From: Zygnema circumcarinatum
Lineage: Eukaryota; Streptophyta; Zygnematophyceae; Zygnematales; Zygnemataceae
Length of the DNA: 33,185 nt
Direction: 5' to 3'
Assembly (NCBI GenBank): GCA_037447605.1
Contig: CM074809.1
Span: forward strand, 163,898 to 197,082
Position numbers and translations under genes: made by a program. The notes beneath the pieces are model-generated. The model was given only the letters and a program-made list of their open reading frames with translations, did not search any database and was not told the origin of the DNA. Positions 1 to 8,918 of this stretch are shown here, in pieces; positions within the stretch are counted from its first letter, which is position 1; each line of letters starts with the position of its first letter.

Positions 1-131
1 CCTCTCCCTCTCCCTCTCCCTCTCCCTCTCCCTCTCTCTCCCCCTGCCCCTCTCCCTCTCTCTCTCCCTGCTCCACTCCCTCCCCCTCTCTCTCTCCCTG
101 CTCCACTCCCTCCCCCTCGCTCTTCCCCCTC
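1..131. repeat. CT-rich microsatellite (CTCCCT/CTCTCT)
   Basis: Almost pure pyrimidine on the + strand, built from CTCCCT and CTCT units, including two near-identical copies of a roughly 36-nt unit (about 59-120). It lies directly before a probable splice acceptor at 194, so it is likely the 3' part of an intron of a gene that starts left of the window. Confidence 0.85.
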
Positions 132-194
132 CTCTCTCTGCGCCTTGTTTTAATCGGGAATTTCTAAGTTTGTTTGAATGGTTTTCATTGGCAG

Positions 195-249
195 GTGGCT
201 CCTCCTGCGCGGCTTGTGCCCCGTATGCCGGCAGGGCGTGTCTCCCTAG
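195..249 (+). CDS. Probable terminal exon of a RING-H2 zinc-finger protein (3' fragment)
   Basis: After a CT-rich tract and a good acceptor (TTTCATTGGCAG ending at 194) there is a short open frame, entered with two bases carried from the previous exon. It encodes WLLLRGLCPVCRQGVSP and stops at 247-249. A Trp-Leu followed by Cys-Pro-Val-Cys-Arg is the usual end of a RING-H2 domain, holding the last zinc-ligand pair (CPxC). RING-H2 proteins are mostly E3 ubiquitin ligases. The rest of the domain would lie left of the window, so neither family nor substrate can be named. A chance match is possible because the exon is only 17 codons. Confidence 0.4.
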
Positions 250-1098
250 CGGCACCCCTAGACTTGTGTTCCGAAGGGGGGGGATGGGTAGGGAGGCCGG
301 GAAGGCAGCGGCTCTGCTCTGTGACGCAGGGCCACGTGTGGATAAAGGGATGGTAATAAGGCGAGAGAAAGAGGGAGGGGGTGGAGACAAGTTGTTGAGG
401 GGGGGGGGGGGGAGGGGGTGGAACAGCGTGTACAGGATGCACTTCAGACGTTGTTGGAGAGAAGTTTTGGATAGGCAAAAAGGTGCTGTAAGAGTAGCAG
501 GAGTTAGGGTATTGTGCAGCAACATGTTGCATGTAATCTGCGGTTGTTCAGTCAAGAAAAAAAATGTGCATGTTGAGTTTGTCGAAATTTCATTGCTGAA
601 AGCTATGCATTTTCCTGCCTTTGAACATTCTGTACATTCTGTTCCCTTCAGCTTTGCCGTAAAACGGAGCTGTTCACACTTGGCAGTGTGCGAGTGAGAG
701 AGAGAGGGCGAGAGCGAAGAGGGAGAGGGACAGAGAGAGGGGGGGAGTGAGGAGTGGGGAGGAGGGGGCGTAGAGTGGAGGGAGGGAGGCGGAATGGGCA
801 GGCGGAGGCGGGGGCTGGAGCCGGGAGAGCATGAAGAGTGGAGTTTAGTGAGAGGAGGAGAGAGAGGTGAGAGTTATTCTGTAGAGGAAAAATTACAATC
901 AAATGGTGTAATGATATGTGATTTCAATGGGCTCATTATTCTCAACATTATCTCATTTACTTGGAATCTTTTAGCAGTCTTGGCTCTGCTTTCCCCCGTT
1001 CTGGAAACTTGTTCTCACTCCCTCTCCCTCTTCCAACCCTCCCCTCTCTCCTTCTCCGTCCATCACTACCTCTCCTTCTCTCCATCCTCGGGCCCTGG
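250..1098. other. Intergenic / 3' UTR region between two convergent genes
   Basis: No exon with credible splice sites or family similarity is visible. It holds a G-run near 400-415, a GA-rich stretch at about 690-880 and a CT-rich stretch at about 1015-1090. It probably contains the 3' UTRs of the rightward RING-H2 gene and the leftward methyltransferase gene. Confidence 0.5.
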
Positions 1099-3751
1099 TC
1101 ACGGCCAAGCATGCACAAAGAATCCGGCCTTGCGAAGGTCGACGAACACCTGCGTGGCTTCCTCCAAAGTGTGCCCCTCAAATCTGTCCCAGTGATGACT
1201 TGTCATCGCCGGATGCTTGTAGTGAATTTCCACAAATAGCTCGTCGACGATGTCAGCCATGTATGCATCCGCAAGCCAATCTGCAGGATCAGGTTTTCCA
1301 CCCAACAATTAAACCAATAACTTAACTTTGTAAACGTCAGTTTGGAAGTGAGGAGACCATGTTCCTATTGTTACAGTGTGCACAAAAATCCAGAAATTCT
1401 GATCAAGTAACCTAATTTGATCTCCAAACGTGTTCCTTTCTGCTTCTCCACCCTTCAAACCCGCACGTCCTCACCTCTCAAAATATCGTATTCCGCGCCT
1501 TCTATGTCCATCTTCACAACCAGCGTATCGCCCGCCGTCAGCTCCAACTGCTCCTTGATGAAGCGGGTGATGTTCCACGACTCCTGCCATGCAAAAATGG
1601 TTGGTCTGATTATACTTCACTGCAAAGATTTCAGTGCAGAGAAAACACTTTACAAGGATATCAAGAGAATTACCGTTTTTTTTCCGCGATACTCTACTTC
1701 TCCGTCACGATTCGACACGAACACATTGTACACCTTCACTCTATTGAGGATGTTATTTGTGACAGGGACCGGCTGTCCCGCTGGCCGCTTGAGATCCGAT
1801 TTAGGGTCTTCAGAGAGCACTTCCTGCCATTCTCAACACAGGAAACCGGGCGACGAGGGTTTTTGAACGATGAGTATGTACGAAGGAGAGTGAGAGGGAA
1901 GGGAGTGGGGAGGAGATGTAGTTGGTGAAACGAGGAGGACGGAGAGAAAGTAGGGAAAACTAGGGGGAGGGAGAGGTTGTCGGAGAGGGAGGGAAACGAG
2001 GAAAGAGAGAGAAGAACGGAAGTAGGGAAGGAAAGTGAGCAGGAGGGCAGGGAGGGGGGGAGAGAGGACGGGAACAATTCACTCCACATAGAAAGGTCCA
2101 TGTCATTGATATGCTACTGCAAGGGGTGCCAAAAAACACACTTCCAATTGAGTCAATAAAGTCAAAGTGAGTCAATCCGAGTACAGCAGGTGAAGGGAGT
2201 GCAGCTCACCTCCACGGGATCATGCTTTGGAGGAATTTCGAACAATGAACTATCAGCTTCAAAAACATAATACTCTGTGAAGTCGAGCGGGTAAATGCGC
2301 ATAAACCAAACCAAGCTCGAATCAAAAACGCGTCCGCCTAAATCCAAATAGACCCTCCTTTTCCTGCTCGGGCACGGGGCAAACCCAACACAGAGAGTCG
2401 AAAAACATCCTCAGAAGCATTCGCAATAACTTCCTTCTTGCCTTTTCAAAGTTCAAACAACCATATGCCGTCCACCTTAAACCTGAAACAGTTCAATTTT
2501 TCCTTTTGTCGAAGCTTGTTCTTATCTTAGCAAGCAGCTTACCTGGTATGCATATTTCTGTCCTGTGCCGCGCGAAAATACGACAAAAAATGGGTCCTTC
2601 CTTCCGGCGAGCGGTCGAAGCCGTACGCGTAGGTACGGCGGAAGTGGCAGTAGGGGTCCAACTCTTCGATCGCGAACCCCTGCACGGGACACCTGGCAGG
2701 CCGCGCTACAAGCTGCCACGTGGCATAGAACACCCGTTAAACGGAGGACTACGCTTCACATGAAACGCGCTCAAAGCCGCATAGATCCAAATCACAACGA
2801 TAGAACTGGGATGGTCTCGTTTTTGCTTTTTCATATATAAAGCTCAAAAGGGTTTTCTTGAGACCAAAGCAATGGTGGAGAAGTATAACTAAAAGGTTTG
2901 GGAGTTGACTTTGTCTTGCAGGCATAAACCCTCTGTGCAGAAATGTGCGGGAAGGAGGGAATCACTGCCTTTATGCAGAAAACAAGAGCTTATTTGGATC
3001 ATCGTCATTATCAATCTATTCATTGTCTGTGCATTGTTGGCCGCACTGATCCAAACTTTCGTGCTCTTATGAAACAAGAGCGAAGGGAATGCATGAAGAA
3101 GAAGAGCATTTCTCGTTCCACCTTTTCTTAATGTTTATTTTATTTAACTGTTGTCTGTTTGTTTTGCATTAAGAGGCGTATAAAGCACACCTTTACGCCT
3201 GCATCCCACGAGTCCTCATCGCTGATTTCGGGTCGCAGCCAATCGTTGCATGGAAGCTCTGCGCGCAGATTTGCTGTCATTGGAACACAGAAATTGGATC
3301 ATCAGAAGCACACAGAAGAACGATTCGGACTAAAGAAAGTAAGAGGAAGGGAGAGGGAGAGAGAGGGAGTAAAAAGGGGGAGGAAGGGGGCGAGAGCAGG
3401 AGAGAGAGCACTGAAAGGGAAAGAGAGACAGAGAGAGGAAGGGGAGAGGAAGTGGGAGAGTGAGGAGAGCAGAGAGGGAGCGAGGGAAAGTGGAGAGAGA
3501 GGGAGGTAACCAAGAGTAACAGGTGGACCCAAAATGCAATGCAGGGCAATGCTGGCTGCCTTCGATCAATCAATTACTCGGTTGATCTGATTGGCAGTTA
3601 GATCAATGCAGATCCACCTTTTACCCGTCAGCAATGGCGGTTCGACCAGCGGAGAGGTTTGGTCGCCGGCGCGCTGCACGAGGGCCACCACGAAGAGGGC
3701 CAGCCCCAAGCCAGCGACGAAGGCCAAAAGGCTTGTCGTCCCAGCCGCCAT
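1099..3751 (-). CDS. Membrane-anchored FkbM-type SAM-dependent methyltransferase (7 exons)
   Basis: Exons in coding order: 3751-3625, 3273-3191, 2712-2543, 2363-2210, 1823-1674, 1583-1475, 1280-1099. All six junctions are GT-AG and phase-matched, giving 324 aa. The N-terminus (residues about 5-27, Ala/Leu/Val-rich) is one hydrophobic segment, suggesting a type II signal anchor with a lumenal catalytic part. A Rossmann-like start (YLDLGGRVFDSS, residues about 131-142), an acidic motif ending beta-2 (YYVFEADSSLF) and KMDIEGAEYDIL (residues about 252-263) are FkbM methyltransferase hallmarks. The C-terminal part (FVEIHYKHP) resembles plant-specific members. These enzymes usually methylate sugar or other hydroxyl groups; the substrate here is unknown. 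The ATG at 3751 is the first in frame and directly precedes the anchor. The acceptor of exon 3 is uncertain: 2679 is an alternative in the same phase, giving a protein 11 aa shorter. Confidence 0.82.
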
Positions 3752-3904
3752 TCTCACTCCCGCTCTCGCCCCTCTCGCTCTCTTTCTGCCTCCTCTTCCA
3801 CCCCCACTCGCGCTGTCCCTGCCACTCCCACTCCACTCCGAATCCTGCGGTCACTCCCACTCCCACTCCCTCGCCCCTTCTTCTCGTCCTCCTCCCTTCT
3901 TAAT

Positions 3905-4037
3905 TTTGGCCTCTCCCTCTCCCCCTCCCTCTCCCTCTCCCTCTCCTTTTCCCTCTCCCTCTCCCTCTCCCCCTCCCTCTCCCTCTCCCTCTCCCTTTCC
4001 CTCTCCCTCTCCCTCTCTCTCTCCCTCTCCCTCCCTT
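3905..4037. repeat. CTCCCT hexamer tract upstream of the methyltransferase gene
   Basis: About 20 imperfect CTCCCT/CTCCCC units on the + strand, which read as GGGAGA on the methyltransferase sense strand, some 150-290 bp upstream of its start codon. It could lie in the promoter or 5' UTR. The open frames through it on both strands are repeat artefacts. Confidence 0.85.
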
Positions 4038-4349
4038 CCGCCGATCACACTCTCACTTCCTGACCCGTACGAGCAGTCAGACGACGACTCGTGCGGGCTG
4101 ATCTGCCCCGCGGCAGTGAGCGCTGCACTCACACTCTCTCTCAGTGCCGACAGCCGCGGCTCCACCGCCAACTTAGACCTAATTTTGAGATACAGTATTG
4201 AGAAATTGAGATTTTATAACCTGACGACCGTACACGATGTTCAGCTTCGTCGGTAGTACGGATATTCTAAAAGTGTTCTAGAACTCTGAAACTTAGAGTA
4301 TTAGAACGTAGTATTAGAACGTTAAAATACTGATATACTAATACTTATG

Positions 4350-4482
4350 CGCCGAGGCGTAGTTTTCCGCTCCTCGCTTTGTTCTTTGGTGCTCAGGTTC
4401 TTAGTGACCAGTTCCTCGTGGTTCCCCATAATGCTGATTTTGTCCATTTGGTGGCATCGTGAGATCAATGCCACGTCCGTTT
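4350..4482 (+). repeat. Dispersed ~130-nt repeat, copy 1
   Basis: Shares blocks with 6421-6513, 7249-7380 and 8152-8304: GGCGTAGTTTTCCGCTCCT, then TGACCAGTTCCTCGTGGTTC, then GTCCATTTGGTGGCATCGTG and GAGATCAATG. The 5' block can fold (CGAGG at 4353-4357 with CCTCG at 4372-4376). In this copy the second hairpin (GATGGC...GCCATC) is lost. It ends just before foldback element A. Confidence 0.7.
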
Positions 4483-4518
4483 GTTTTCTAAATAATAATA
4501 CTGAAATAGGGTAGGGTA

Positions 4519-5238
4519 GGGTAGTGCTAAATTCACACCTTCTTTGTGTAGACTCAGACCTTGTTTCACCTGGCAGATTTCAAAATAGACAAAAAAGGAT
4601 TTAAAAAACGGAAAATGTTTTTTTCACACCCTTTGGTAATCGATACACAGCTTTTTCCGTAAGGCAGATTTTATTTTACGAAAAAAATCCCAAAAAGAAA
4701 AATCCCGAGATCTCCGCAAAATTAAGAGCTGGACCGGCCAGCCAGTGGCGGCTCGCCATTGGCAACTGGTAGCCAATCACCGTCAGCCACGTGTTATTCT
4801 GTATGACTTGGCAAATTGAGATTGGCCCAGGCTCGTAATGTACGGTATTTCGCCTTCCCTCGAAGCTGAGACCATACGACTTTTGTACGAATAGTCGATC
4901 CGCCTTGGGTGGGACACGTGGGCGCGTGCCATTCGCTGGGACCAAGCCCGGCTGCAGATCGGTGATCTGTTGTGGTGCGATCTGCGAGAGAATCTACGGC
5001 TGAGATTCACTGCAAGTGTGAAGGACGGCCACCCGCGAACGATCTCGTTGCGTACGGATCTTCCGCTCAGAGCGGATTGTAAAATAAAATCTGCTCGACG
5101 GAAAAAGGTGTGTATCGATTCCAGAAAGGGGTGAAAAGGACATTTTTCATTTTTAAGCCTTTTTTTGTTTCTTTTAAAATCTGCCCGCCGAAAAAAGGTC
5201 GGTGACTAGACAAAAAAGGTGTGAATTTAGCACTACAC
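4519..5238. mobile_element. Foldback/TIR DNA element A (non-autonomous)
   Basis: The first roughly 160 bases (4519-4679) are an imperfect inverted copy of the last roughly 160 (5080-5238). The left end starts GGGTAGTGCTAAATTCACAC and the right end reads GTGTGAATTTAGCACTACAC. Shared internal blocks include TCACACC, AATCGATACACA, CTTTTTCCGT and CAGATTTTATTTTAC. The interior carries CACGTG sites and is homologous to both halves of element B. No transposase-like frame is present, so it would depend on an enzyme encoded elsewhere. No clear target-site duplication was found: the left flank is GGGTA-repetitive and the right flank AT-rich. Superfamily is uncertain. Confidence 0.75.
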
Positions 5239-5262
5239 TTATTTTATTTAGCATATTTTTAT

Positions 5263-6208
5263 GGTTAGTGATATTTCCACCCCTTTTTTGGATCCAAACA
5301 CCCCTTCCCGGCCGGTCAGATTTCAAAAGGGATTAAAAACAGAAAATGCTTTTGTCACACCTTTTTGGAATCGATACCCACCTTCTTCCGTCGGCTGATT
5401 TTATTTTTGCTAACCAAGGAAAATGATACCCCGTCATCGCATTTTGAATACTGTATCCCGCCTCCCTGATTTTTTTTTTTGCGGGAAAGAAATATCTGCC
5501 TGCCCGAATCCGCTCGAAGCGGAAGATCCGTCCGCCACGAGATCGTTCGCGGGTGTCCGTCCTTCACACGTGTGTGTCAATCGCAGCTGTCGATTCCCTC
5601 GCAGATCGCACCACTGCAGATCACCGTTCGATCTGCAGCCAGGCTCTATCTCAGCGAATGGAAAGCGCCCACGAGTCCCGTCAAAGCCGGATCGCTCGTG
5701 CGAGTGCGCGCGTCCCTCGGCCCGAGATCTCGTCATTGTTAGCTTCCAGCCAATCAACGTCTGCCACGTGCTACAATTTTGACGTGGAAAATTTTGATTG
5801 GTTTAAGATCTCAATGTACGAAATTTTGGGTTCCTCAAGTTGGGACCGTACGACATGCGTACGGACAAACTTTTGAGACGACTTTGGCGGGATACGTGGG
5901 CACGTGCCATGCGCTGTGACCGAGCCCGGCTGCAAATCAAATAGTGATCTGCCGTGTTGCGATCGGCGACTGAATCGACGGCTGCGATTGACCGCACGTG
6001 TGAAAAAAAATTCAGGTAGGCGGGATATTCAAATGGGGTGACGGGTTATCATTTTCCTTGTTTCGCAAAAATAAATCTGCCGATGGAGGGTGGTATCGAT
6101 TCCAAAAAGGTGTGAAGAAAGCATTTTCCGTTTTTTTATCCTTTTTGAAATCTGCCCGGCCGGGAAGGGGTGTTTGGATCCAAAAAAGGGGTGGAAATAT
6201 CACTACCC
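5263..6208. mobile_element. Foldback/TIR DNA element B with 8-bp target duplication (non-autonomous)
   Basis: Termini are GGTTAGTGATATTTCCACCC on the left and, reverse-complemented, GGGTAGTGATATTTCCACCC on the right. The inverted arms are very long: the right arm spans about 5880-6208 and pairs with 5263-5482 plus about 5572-5688, the left side carrying a roughly 90-nt insertion. A perfect ATTTTTAT flanks the element at 5255-5262 and 6209-6216. An 8-bp duplication is typical of hAT and is found in some Mutator-like elements; the long arms and G-start termini lean towards Mutator-like. No transposase frame is visible. It is clearly related to neighbouring element A. Confidence 0.85.
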
Positions 6209-6420
6209 ATTTTTATTCGTTCAAAATACCTTGTTCAAAATCGATTTTTTTGTAAACCAAAATTCTATCTTGGCATGTGCGGCCATCCCTAGTGGTGACC
6301 CCGTGCCTCCCTCGCCGTACCCCGTGACGTGACTAAATTGAACAATGTAAAGTAGGGCCCTACAACAAAACAAACCTTTGTTTGACCCCCGGGCCAATTT
6401 CAGCTCGGGATTCCCCACCC

Positions 6421-6513
6421 CTTGCGACCAGTTCCTCGTGGTTCCCCATGATGCTGATGTTGGCCATGTCCATTTGATGGCCTCATCGCCATCGTGAAAT
6501 CAATGCCCCATCC
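6421..6513 (+). repeat. Dispersed ~130-nt repeat, copy 2 (5'-truncated)
   Basis: Starts at GCGACCAGTTCCTCGTGGTT and continues through GTCCATTTGATGGCCTCATC to a GAAATCAATG end. It lacks the 5' hairpin block but keeps the second hairpin (GATGGC/GCCATC). It lies about 200 bp right of element B, so copies 1 and 2 bracket the two foldback elements. Confidence 0.65.
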
Positions 6514-6804
6514 TTTCCCCACCCCACATTGCAGGGTTTCCCTCGGTGTGTTTGTGGTGATTCGATCAATGTGCAGCGCAGGGCGGCCATCTTCTTTGAT
6601 ACGCGCACGGCGGTGAATGCAGTTTGGCTCATAGTGTTGTGCGCGACGCTATTGCTGTGGTGGCGCAAGAGGCCGCTTCCTTGTGCGCCGCGAGGTGTGC
6701 CACATTGTGCCCCCTCGACTTACTGTTCGTGGCGAGCGCGAAGTTTGCCCTGATTTGGCCCTCCCTCATTGTAACAAGAGGCCCCTCCCTGCCTCTCGCC
6801 CTAG

Positions 6805-6835
<31 letters not shown>

Positions 6836-7248
6836 GTGCTGGTTTCCAGAGAGCTCCAGGAGCTCGCCCGTGGCCCTCCGCTCCCCCCGTCGAATTAATG
6901 TACCAGCGTAAGGGACCGGGAGCAGGGCCAGCCACTGGCGAGGCGCCACGTGGCATAGGATCTACTCTGACGCGCGCGTCAGTGGTTGTCGCACGTCCGC
7001 TAGGTCTGACGGACGCCGTACAAGTGACGGCGCCGTGTAGACCGTAAGGTTGGCCGTACGGTAGACCGTACAGTAAGCGCCCCTAATATTTTCCACCCTA
7101 GGTTGCGTTACCCAAGAAATTCGCCCTGATTTTGAGGAAACCACTTTTAGTACGGAAGTCTGTGTTAATGTATTAGGGGTGTTAACCTAACCTGACCTAT
7201 TTTTCAATACAAAATCTGTTAATCGAAACGGATTTGAAACATGGTTGT
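6514..7248. other. Gene-free intergenic stretch
   Basis: No credible exon is visible. It contains a short (CT)n tract at about 6805-6831, a CACGTG palindrome within GCCACGTGGC at about 6948 and a GTAC-rich block at about 7015-7075 (several CCGTAC/CGTACGG). These short motifs recur across 4.3-8.7 kb and 12.4-14.3 kb, so the stretch is probably decayed repeat DNA. Confidence 0.5.
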
Positions 7249-7380
7249 GCCTAGGCGTAGTTTTCCGCTCCTAGCTTCGTTTTATTGTGTTTCGGTCCTT
7301 TGTGACCAGTTCTTCGTGGTTCCACATTTTGCCTTTGTCCATGTACATTTGATGGCCTCGCCATCGCGAGTTCAATGAAA
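7249..7380 (+). repeat. Dispersed ~130-nt repeat, copy 3
   Basis: A full-length copy. Hairpin 1 pairs CTAGG (7251-7255) with CCTAG (7270-7274). Compared with copy 1 (CGAGG/CCTCG), one base pair has changed on both sides. Hairpin 2 is GATGGC-CTC-GCCATC. The central TGACCAGTTCTTCGTGGTTC block is conserved. Confidence 0.7.
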
Positions 7381-8025
7381 GTTTGATACGCTCATTTGAA
7401 ACATGAGGTAAATACGGATAAAATCTCTAAATCTCTAATCTAATCTCTAAATGCACACACCGAGAAGTAAACGAAGGAGAAAGCACCCCCGGCCTCAAAA
7501 CTCCTTAATAAAATATACAAGTAACAAGCAGTGAATTCAATCCCTCATGCTTCTACTCTCTGCTCTGACTAACTCCCAATTTCCTGCTGCCCATTCAGTC
7601 GGGCAACTGCTCTTAGCAACATGAGCTAAGCTGCAGCTGAATTGAGTTAATTAAATCCTAAACAATTCCTACTTAAATACAAAGAGCCGCCATGGACAGC
7701 GAGAGTGTCCGTACCAGGAGCGCCCTCCCTCGTCTGACACTTCCGCGTCCCTTCGCGCCTCCAATAAGCGGTACTAAACTCGCAGCCGCGAGGCCTATCG
7801 CCGCGCGCCACGTGTTTAAACTTCACTTATCAATTCTAAGCGGACAATCCAGTGGTGGTGCGGCCTATCGCCGCTCTCCACGTGCCCTAATCAGACCACC
7901 TATGTTCCCACTGAGAACGCCCTAGCGCCCTGTTCAGACTGTGACCAAATATCCTAAGGACCGAAGACAACGGCTAAGGACCGTACAGTGTACTACGCTA
8001 GCCTATACCCCTATTGTACACTACA

Positions 8026-8078
8026 CCTCCCTCCCTCCCTCCCTCCCTCCCTCCCTCCCTCCCTCCCTCCCTCCCTCC
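8026..8078 (+). repeat. (CTCC)n tetranucleotide microsatellite
   Basis: About 13 uninterrupted CTCC units. It lies between copies 3 and 4 of the dispersed repeat, with no gene overlapping. Confidence 0.95.
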
Positions 8079-8151
8079 GCGCGATGTGATGTGCCGCACA
8101 TCGATCGGTGACCTTCGCGGCTGTCTTCAAGGGAGGGCTTCAAGCGTTGGT

Positions 8152-8304
8152 TGAGCGGAGGCGTAGCTTTGCGCTCCTAGCTTTTCTCTTTTGTGCTGCG
8201 GGTCATTTGCGCGCCCAGTTAGCTCCTCGTGGTTCCCAAGCTGATGATTGTCCATATCTATTGGATGGCATCATCGCCATCGTGAGATCAATGTCACATC
8301 CTCT
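8152..8304 (+). repeat. Dispersed ~130-nt repeat, copy 4
   Basis: A copy with a GAGCG...CGCTC / GGAG...CTCC 5' hairpin (about 8153-8177), a diverged middle (CAGTTAGCTCCTCGTGGTTC) and hairpin 2, GATGGC-ATCATC-GCCATC (8264-8281), followed by GAGATCAATG. It is the most diverged copy. Confidence 0.65.
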
Positions 8305-8698
8305 TTGTTAAAGGTACGAATGAATGTACCAAATGTACGGACTGTAGCCAGGAATCCATCATCACTGCCACGTGTCGAGAATCGATTCCAAGTCAACGTG
8401 CCAAAACTTTGTCGTTGTGAACTTTTTATTTGTGACGTGGCCTTTCCCTATTGGTTCAGCCTTGGCAACTTTTATACATATTTACAGATCCTTGCGCAGT
8501 TCGCCGCGTCGCTCCGTAACTGTAACTGGGGAGGAGCCGAACAGTGCAGCTGTAACGTCATAGAAACCGTTATCTGCCAGGTGGCATATAAGTTCCATTG
8601 TACGAACATGTGTCGGTTTGTCGTATTAGAGCGTACGGACACTGAGCTTCAAGCTTACACTCTCTGGTGACGTCACGTGGTGTCGTCCCACAAGGGAG
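8305..8698. other. Intergenic region / promoter side of the exonuclease gene
   Basis: No exon is supported. It carries a GCCACGTGTC box (about 8368), a GTCACGTGGT box (about 8673), a CAGGTGGCATATAAGTTCC stretch near 8579 with a possible TATA-like core (CATATAAG), and several GTAC motifs. The CATATAAG lies about 330 bp upstream of the start codon, so promoter function is only a suggestion. Confidence 0.35.
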
Positions 8699-8905
8699 GG
8701 ATGGACGGAAAGAGGGAAGGGAGAGGGAGAGAGAGACAGAGAGAGAGAGCAAGAGGATTCTAATTGAAAGTAAGGGAGAGAATTTGGGGAAGTCAGAGAG
8801 AGAGGGAGGGCGTAAGAGACATTATCATAGGGTCGAGAGAGAGAGAGAGGGAGCGAGGGAGATAGACTGAGGGACAGAGAGTGGGAGAGAGAGGACACAT
8901 ATCAC
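8699..8905. repeat. GA-rich tract in the probable 5' UTR of the exonuclease gene
   Basis: GAGAGA/GGGAGA units on the + (sense) strand end 14 bp before the ATG at 8919. The antisense Ser/Leu/Pro frames here are repeat artefacts. Confidence 0.8.
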
Positions 8906-8918
8906 AACCCTTCAAACC

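Noticed and set aside
2457-2500. Possible extra micro-exon between methyltransferase exons 3 and 4 (after TTTCAG on the minus strand)
   Set aside because: Exons 3 and 4 already join in phase. Adding this piece brings an in-frame stop unless an unusual GTGGAC donor is used.
3591-4256. 221-codon + strand frame opposite the methyltransferase first exon
   Set aside because: It runs antisense to a well-supported exon and then through the CTCCCT hexamer tract.
5423-5876. Overlapping frames of 85-120 codons on both strands of foldback element B
   Set aside because: They arise in inverted-repeat arms and lack any transposase motif. The element is non-autonomous.
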